A stretch of 64,000 bases of DNA from Cannabis sativa (Eukaryota > Streptophyta > Magnoliopsida > Rosales > Cannabaceae), in NCBI RefSeq assembly GCF_029168945.1, contig NC_083607.1, positions 13,224,001-13,288,000 of the forward strand, given 5' to 3'. Shown here piece after piece: positions 59,200 to 64,000 of this stretch. Numbering within the stretch: position 1 is the stretch's first letter; each line of letters opens with the position of its first letter. Position numbers and translations under genes: made by a program. The notes under the pieces were generated by a model, which was not told where the DNA came from, did not search any database, and saw only the letters and a list, made by a program, of their open reading frames with translations.

Positions 59200-59649
59200 A
59201 TGACGAAATGGGCATCAAGGAAGGCCTCCCTTAAAATTTCTTGGAGAGGTCCCCGCCATACCTATCACTCTTAAGAAATCAATTTTCTCTAGACAACTTG
59301 AAGCGATAGATCAAAAACCCAAGGAAAATTACTAGAACAATGTTTAAAGAAAAAATCTAGAAATTAAAGCCCCTTTCGAATCCTGACAACTCCAAGTAGG
59401 TGTGAAGAGGATACACTGGCCTAATATTTGTTCAAAGATTCATCTTGCGTAGTTTTGCCCTGAGTTTAGAACCCTATAAGCATGAAAATGACTACAGAAC
59501 GCAAAGAACCATACTCAAACCATTCAAACAAAATTAACACTTCCAAGGCAAACAAAAATTTCCATATAATCCTACCCTAGAAAGAAAACTCTATGGGCAA
59601 CACTTCACCACTCAAACATGCAAATATCTTGTACCTAGCTTGAACTAAG
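59200..59649. other. Unassigned region between gag-like ORF and tandem repeats
   Basis: Probably part of the same decayed retroelement (5' of its ORF), judging by position only. No motif recognised. Confidence 0.35.
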
Positions 59650-60755
59650 CATTTCTATCTTACATACAAAATAAGAAAATAGTCAGCAGAGCGTTGAGAT
59701 ACTTACTAGTTGTACAACTCAAGAAAGTGAGGTTATTGTGATAATATGCCCATGAATGCAGAACCCAGTCAATAACACGATCAAGGCTAGCCTAAACTTC
59801 AAAGCTTTTGTCGGCCTAGGGGTGGAACAATTCGAGGTCTAATAGCTCTGCTTCTGGAAAATGTGCTAAACGGAGGTTTAAAATGATTTGGATCAGGCAG
59901 TCAAAGACCTCTGACATTCACTGTTAGAGACGATGACGAAGGGGAGCCTTTTTAAAAAAATAAAGAGCTCTGGCTTGGAAATTCAAAAATGGGATTTTGA
60001 AAGTCTGAGATAGTGAAAGAGAAGAAAGCGATTGGGGAAATCTTCTTATACCTCGGTCAGGATCCTTGCAACTTGAGATGGATGGCCCAATTCTCCTCTT
60101 CCAAAAAGCATTTCTATCTTAGATATAAAATAAGAAAATATTCAACAGAGCGTTGAGATACTTACTAGTTGTACGAGTCAAGAAAGTGAGGTTATTGTTA
60201 TAGTCTGCCCAAGAATGCTAAACCCAGTGGATAACACGATTAAGGCAGACCTAAACTTCAAAGCTTTCGTCGCCTAGGGGTGGAACAATTTGAGGTCCAA
60301 TGGCTCTACTTCTAGAAAATTTGCTGAACGGAGCTTTAAAAAGATTTAGATTAGGCAGTCGAAGACCTATAACGTTCAATGATGGCGAAGGAGAGATTTT
60401 TTAGGAAAATAAAGAGCTCTAGCTTGGAAATTCAAAAATGGGATTTTGAAAATATGAGATAGTGAAAGTGAAGAAAGCGGTTGGGAAAATATTTTTATAC
60501 CTCGGTCAGGATCCTTGCGACTTGAGATGGATGACCCAGTTCTCCTCTTCCATAAAGCATTTTTATCTTAGATACAAAATAAGTGAATAGTCATTAGAGC
60601 ATTGAGATACTTACTAGTTGTAGAGTTAAGAAAGTGAGGCTATTGTGATAGTCTGGCTAAGAGAAGAAAGCGGTTGGGCAAATCCTTTTATACCTCAGGC
60701 AGGATCCTTGCGACTTGAGATGGATGAACAAGTTCACCTCTTCCAAAAAGCATCT
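59650..60755. repeat. Tandem repeat, 450-460 bp unit, about 2.4 copies
   Basis: Units start at 59650, 60109 and 60558 with CATTTCTATCTTA followed by ACAAAATAAG. Each contains GAGATACTTACTAGTTGTA, CTTCAAAGCTTT and GGATCCTTGC. The third unit has lost about 250 bp internally. Copies are visibly diverged. Confidence 0.88.
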
Positions 60756-60982
60756 TTTGATCCAATGGATGGAAAGTTCAAAAAATACATTTAATGCTCA
60801 CCCCTGGCATTTATTATTCTTCATTGCACATCTCGTGTACTGTACGCATTAAAGGAGGGGTCATCTCAATTATCCTACCAACATTACAACTTTTCCTAAG
60901 AAATGTGCCCTCAATGCGCACTTGTTGCCAATAATTGCATTATAGGCACCGTATGTGTGCCAATGGTACCTGCAGTTAATGA
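60756..60982. other. Short non-coding stretch before the copia LTR
   Basis: No gene recognised. Moderately GC-richer than the flanks. Confidence 0.4.
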
Positions 60983-62457
60983 TGTTGACCAAAAGTGAAT
61001 CACTTACTTATTTTGATGATAAATAAGTATTTGATTATAATTTGTTACTAATCTTTTCTTGTTCATTTTGCAAGCAAATCACAAAGTTTTAATATTTGCT
61101 CGGTACAGTCAAACATAATCAAAGAAGTAGATTCAACAAGTATATCAACTACTTCATACTTCATAAGAGTAAAAGATTCATCAAGGGATCGAGAATTCAA
61201 GACCCTATTCAAAAGAGGTCTTAAAAAGTTTAAAGTTAAAAGTCAACATGAAAGTCAAAGTCAAAGTTAAAGTCAACTCTTGGAGAAAAGTCAACTTTGA
61301 ATCGAAATATGCAAATCAAGCTAGGAAGCTCATCTACATCAAGATTACACACAATCAAGTGGTATAAGTTTACTTTAGTCTTATTAAAGTGATTTGCCTG
61401 GTACACTAGGGTTTATAAGTTTAAAAGTTTGGCACACTAACTTGTGCGACAAGTTTTTTTCACAAAAATGATATCTAAATTTTCTATATTGATTTTTAAG
61501 ACCACATATCATTTAACTAAGAGAACGCAATTGGAATTTTTAAAATCGGATAAATGAGTAAAAAGTTATGCACGTTTTAGTTTGAAAAAATGAATCTTTT
61601 GCCCTTGTTAGCCATCCATCTTAACCAGAATTCCAGTTGTAACCAATCTAGAATTCTGAATCACAGTAGAATTAGCCTTGAAAAATGTGCTAACGGCTAT
61701 AAACAACTAGTTTTCATTCCTACACTATATAAACTCATTTTTCACTCAAAAATTATGGTGGGTTGAGCTTCTATTGATCATATAACATCATTCTAAGTGT
61801 TCTAAGATAAAGAATTATCATCTTTTCATAAACAGACCAACCACACACACTTGAGCGAAACTTGCTCTTATCTTCTCTAGTGTACTTACAATTCTCTCTA
61901 AGATTTCACATTGTATTTCATCTTTTTAGAGAGAATTTTCATTGTATTTCAAAATCAAATATCCATTGTATTGAGAGGTGAGGTTGGCACCGGTATTAAA
62001 ATAAATCGGTTGCAGGTGAGGTTGACACCGATTTTATAAACAACCCGAGAAGAGTGAGATTGGCAGTTCAACAATCAGGGGAGGTTGATATAGTCCTTGG
62101 AAGAAAACTATTGTGAGAGGTTTGGGAAAAACCTTGGCAAAAAATTCCATGGTTGTAAGGGTTAACAAAGCCCCTTTACTTTGGCTCGATAGTTGAACTC
62201 AAAGATAGATCATAGCTTTGAAGACCAAGGACGTAGGTGGCTTAGTTCTACCGAACCTTGTAAAAATTGAGAGTTTGCGATTTCTATCCCTAAACTCTTT
62301 ACATTTCTAGCTTGTCATTTGTTTATACTTTTGATTATCTTTGTTGTTGCATTAAACTTGAATATTTGCATGAATTGTCTTTGGGGTTTTTAAATTTTTG
62401 AAATTAGCTTAAATTTCCAATTCACCCCCCTCTTGGAAAGATATCATAGGCTAACAA
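60983..62457 (+). repeat. 5' LTR of a copia element (SIRE/Maximus-like), 1475 bp
   Basis: TGTTGACCAAAAGTG...ATAGGCTAACA followed by ATTGGTATCAGAG. The 3' end carries the CAATTCACCCCCCTCTTGG block common in this lineage. TATATAAA at about 61726-61733 fits the promoter. The 3' LTR is outside the window or lost. Confidence 0.82.
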
Positions 62458-62459
62458 TT

Positions 62460-62470
62460 GGTATCAGAGA
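62460..62470 (+). other. Primer-binding site (tRNA-iMet)
   Basis: TGGTATCAGAG, two bases after the LTR end. Confidence 0.9.
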
Positions 62471-62510
62471 AAGGGCTCATTTATATGATTAGATTTCACA
62501 ATTTAGAGTA

Positions 62511-63350
62511 TGTCGTTTCCAAGAAATTCACACAATATCAGAAGGTTTAAGCAAAAGTAGAGCACCATTCTTTGATGGGGTAAACTTTCTTTATTGGAAA
62601 ATTAGAATGGAAACTTGTCTTTAATCCTTGGATTATAATTTGTGGCATATTGTATGTTATGGTCCTTACATTCCTATGCATATTGTAGATGGAGTAGAAA
62701 TCGTTAAGAAATATGATGCAGTTGATGAAAATGATTAAAATATGATGTCTAAGAATCATAAGGCTATATGTGGCTTAGATAGTGATGTATTTAAAAATAT
62801 TGAGCAAGCCTCCTCGACTCATGATATGTGGAAAATATTAGAAGTAACTCATCAAGAAACTAGTGCCATGAAAGAAACTAAAATTCAACTTTTAGTTACT
62901 CAATATGAAAATTTGAAGATGATACAACATGATACGATTGCTAACATGTTACCCGTTTCACAACTATTACTAATGATTTGAACTCTCTTGACAAGGTACT
63001 TACACAAAAAGATATGGTTACCAAGATTTTGAGAAGTCTCTCCAAAGTTTACAAAGGCAAAGTAGTTGCCATCCAAGAAGCCAATGACCTCTCAACTCTA
63101 CCATTGGAAGAGCTAATTGGTTCTCTCATGAATCATGAGATTTTCATGAATGCTCAGGAAGAAGAGGAAGTTGATAAGAAGAAGAAGAACACCATTGCAT
63201 TCAAACCCACTTCACATGATGATAGTGAAGCTAGTCAGGATGGTGATAGTGAAATGGAAGATATAACCCTACTCACAGAGAACTTTAAGAAGTTTTTGAA
63301 GTTTAAGAAGAATACAAATAAATTTGACAAATACCATATTTTAATTCTAA
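62511..63350 (+). pseudogene. Copia gag (UBN2 type), with stops and frameshifts
   Basis: Starts MSFPRNSHNI. A frame change leads to APFFDGVNFLYWKIRMETCL, then a stop, SLDYNLWHIV, another stop near 62736, and DMWKILEVTHQETSAMKETK with KIQLLVTQYENLKM. A third break follows near 62950, then ITNDLNSLDKV, MVTKILRSLSKVYKGKVVAI, PLEELIGSLMNHEI and a Glu/Lys-rich tail. This is the SIRE-lineage Gag pattern. Downstream the element is cut by foreign LTR sequence, so protease and pol are not present in the window. Confidence 0.88.
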
Positions 63351-63354
63351 CTCT

Positions 63355-63858
63355 ATAAATGTCAATTATATCTATTTAATAATTATAATTAATTATCGAA
63401 TAAAATTTTTATTTAACTTATTTATTAATAAGACCTTACAAAGTCTCTTAATTAATAAATAAACCCTAAAACCTCTTTTCTTCTCAAATAAGCCCTCGCT
63501 TAGTGAAGATTTACAAACAAGACATAGTCTTATTTAGAATTCTAATTGATTTATTAAAACTAATTAATTGAGACTACAAAATAATATTATCCAAGTTAGT
63601 GTGGGGACCATGGCCCTACGTAATCAAGCTCCCAATAAGTAGATACAAAATTTACCAAGTAAATTTCTTAACTTATTAATTTCTCCTGACTCCACTATAT
63701 ATTCAGAATTGTACTTCTAATTATATAGAATGCTCTATTACCAAAAATATATGCGATTTGAATTACCTATTGTTTCAATCCAAATAGTCAAGGATCCTTT
63801 ATAGATGATCAACATCGAGTGAGAAAAAATTTACTGTTCTACCCTTCAATGTATTTTA
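63355..63858 (-). repeat. Truncated LTR fragment of the 24.3 kb copia family
   Basis: Aligns by eye to the middle of the solo LTR (about 57635-58170), with shared blocks such as CTTAATTAATAAATAAACC and TAGTGTGGGGACCATGG-like sequence. Both ends are missing; its right side is cut by the next LTR. Confidence 0.78.
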
Positions 63859-64000
63859 TGTTGTAAATTATTTTACCAAGATCTAGATTTACTACCAAGT
63901 ATGTTTCATTAACATCCTAATATGAATTCTAAAACAATAAAATAAACACATAAGAGTTTAAGAAAACCTTACATTGGGTGGAGCGGAATATAATGACTCC
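63859..64000 (-). repeat. Start of another LTR of the same family (runs off the window)
   Basis: TGTTGTAAATTATTTTACCA is followed by the family's ACATTGGGTGGAGCGGAAT block. Truncated by the window edge, so LTR, solo LTR or full element cannot be told apart. Confidence 0.8.

Overview
The window reads as nuclear DNA of a dicot plant: AT-rich, a spliced multi-exon gene with canonical GT-AG introns, and a dense, partly nested layer of LTR retrotransposons (Ty3/gypsy and Ty1/copia), MULE, hAT, CACTA, Helitron-like and LINE sequence. The species cannot be fixed from sequence alone. Nothing bacterial, organellar or viral was seen.

Layout. 1-4654: 5' part of a frameshifted Ty3 element on the minus strand (pol start, gag, PBS, 2.2 kb LTR). 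5552-8841: probable gene-capturing Helitron on the minus strand, holding an intact DCC-type thiol oxidoreductase ORF (7866-8438), two exons of a DEAH-box RNA helicase and the proline-rich tail of an unknown protein. 9524-13940: the one clear host gene, an 11-exon AVT1-type vacuolar amino-acid transporter (570 aa) with a LINE remnant in intron 4. 14941-20582: very young but frame-broken copia element, flanked by a perfect 88-bp direct repeat where 4-6 bp is expected. 21429-23194: hAT-like element. 24298-40796: decayed copia element with intact TSDs, containing a younger Gag-protease-only Athila-like element (27559-33848) that also has its own TSD. 40847-41870: a CACTA end with minisatellites. 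42765-43361: hAT MITE. 44659-45017: fold-back MITE. 45441: an orphan TATA promoter. 45520-55064: a 9.5 kb Kaonashi-type MULE with a decayed transposase (plus strand) and a convergent 12-exon ULP protease-like gene (minus strand). 55240 to the end: LINE fragment, gag-like ORF remnant split by a solo LTR, 450-bp tandem repeats, the 5' end of another copia element with broken gag, and two more LTR fragments of the 24.3 kb family.

Host genes and function. Only the AVT1-like transporter is securely a functioning host gene; the DCC ORF is intact but probably lies inside a mobile element. The other coding sequence belongs to transposable elements and nearly all of it is broken. The relative ages are legible: the 24.3-40.8 kb copia element is older (LTRs visibly diverged, a few percent) than the Athila-like insertion inside it (a handful of LTR differences) and the 14.9-20.6 kb copia element (one mismatch in 228 bp).
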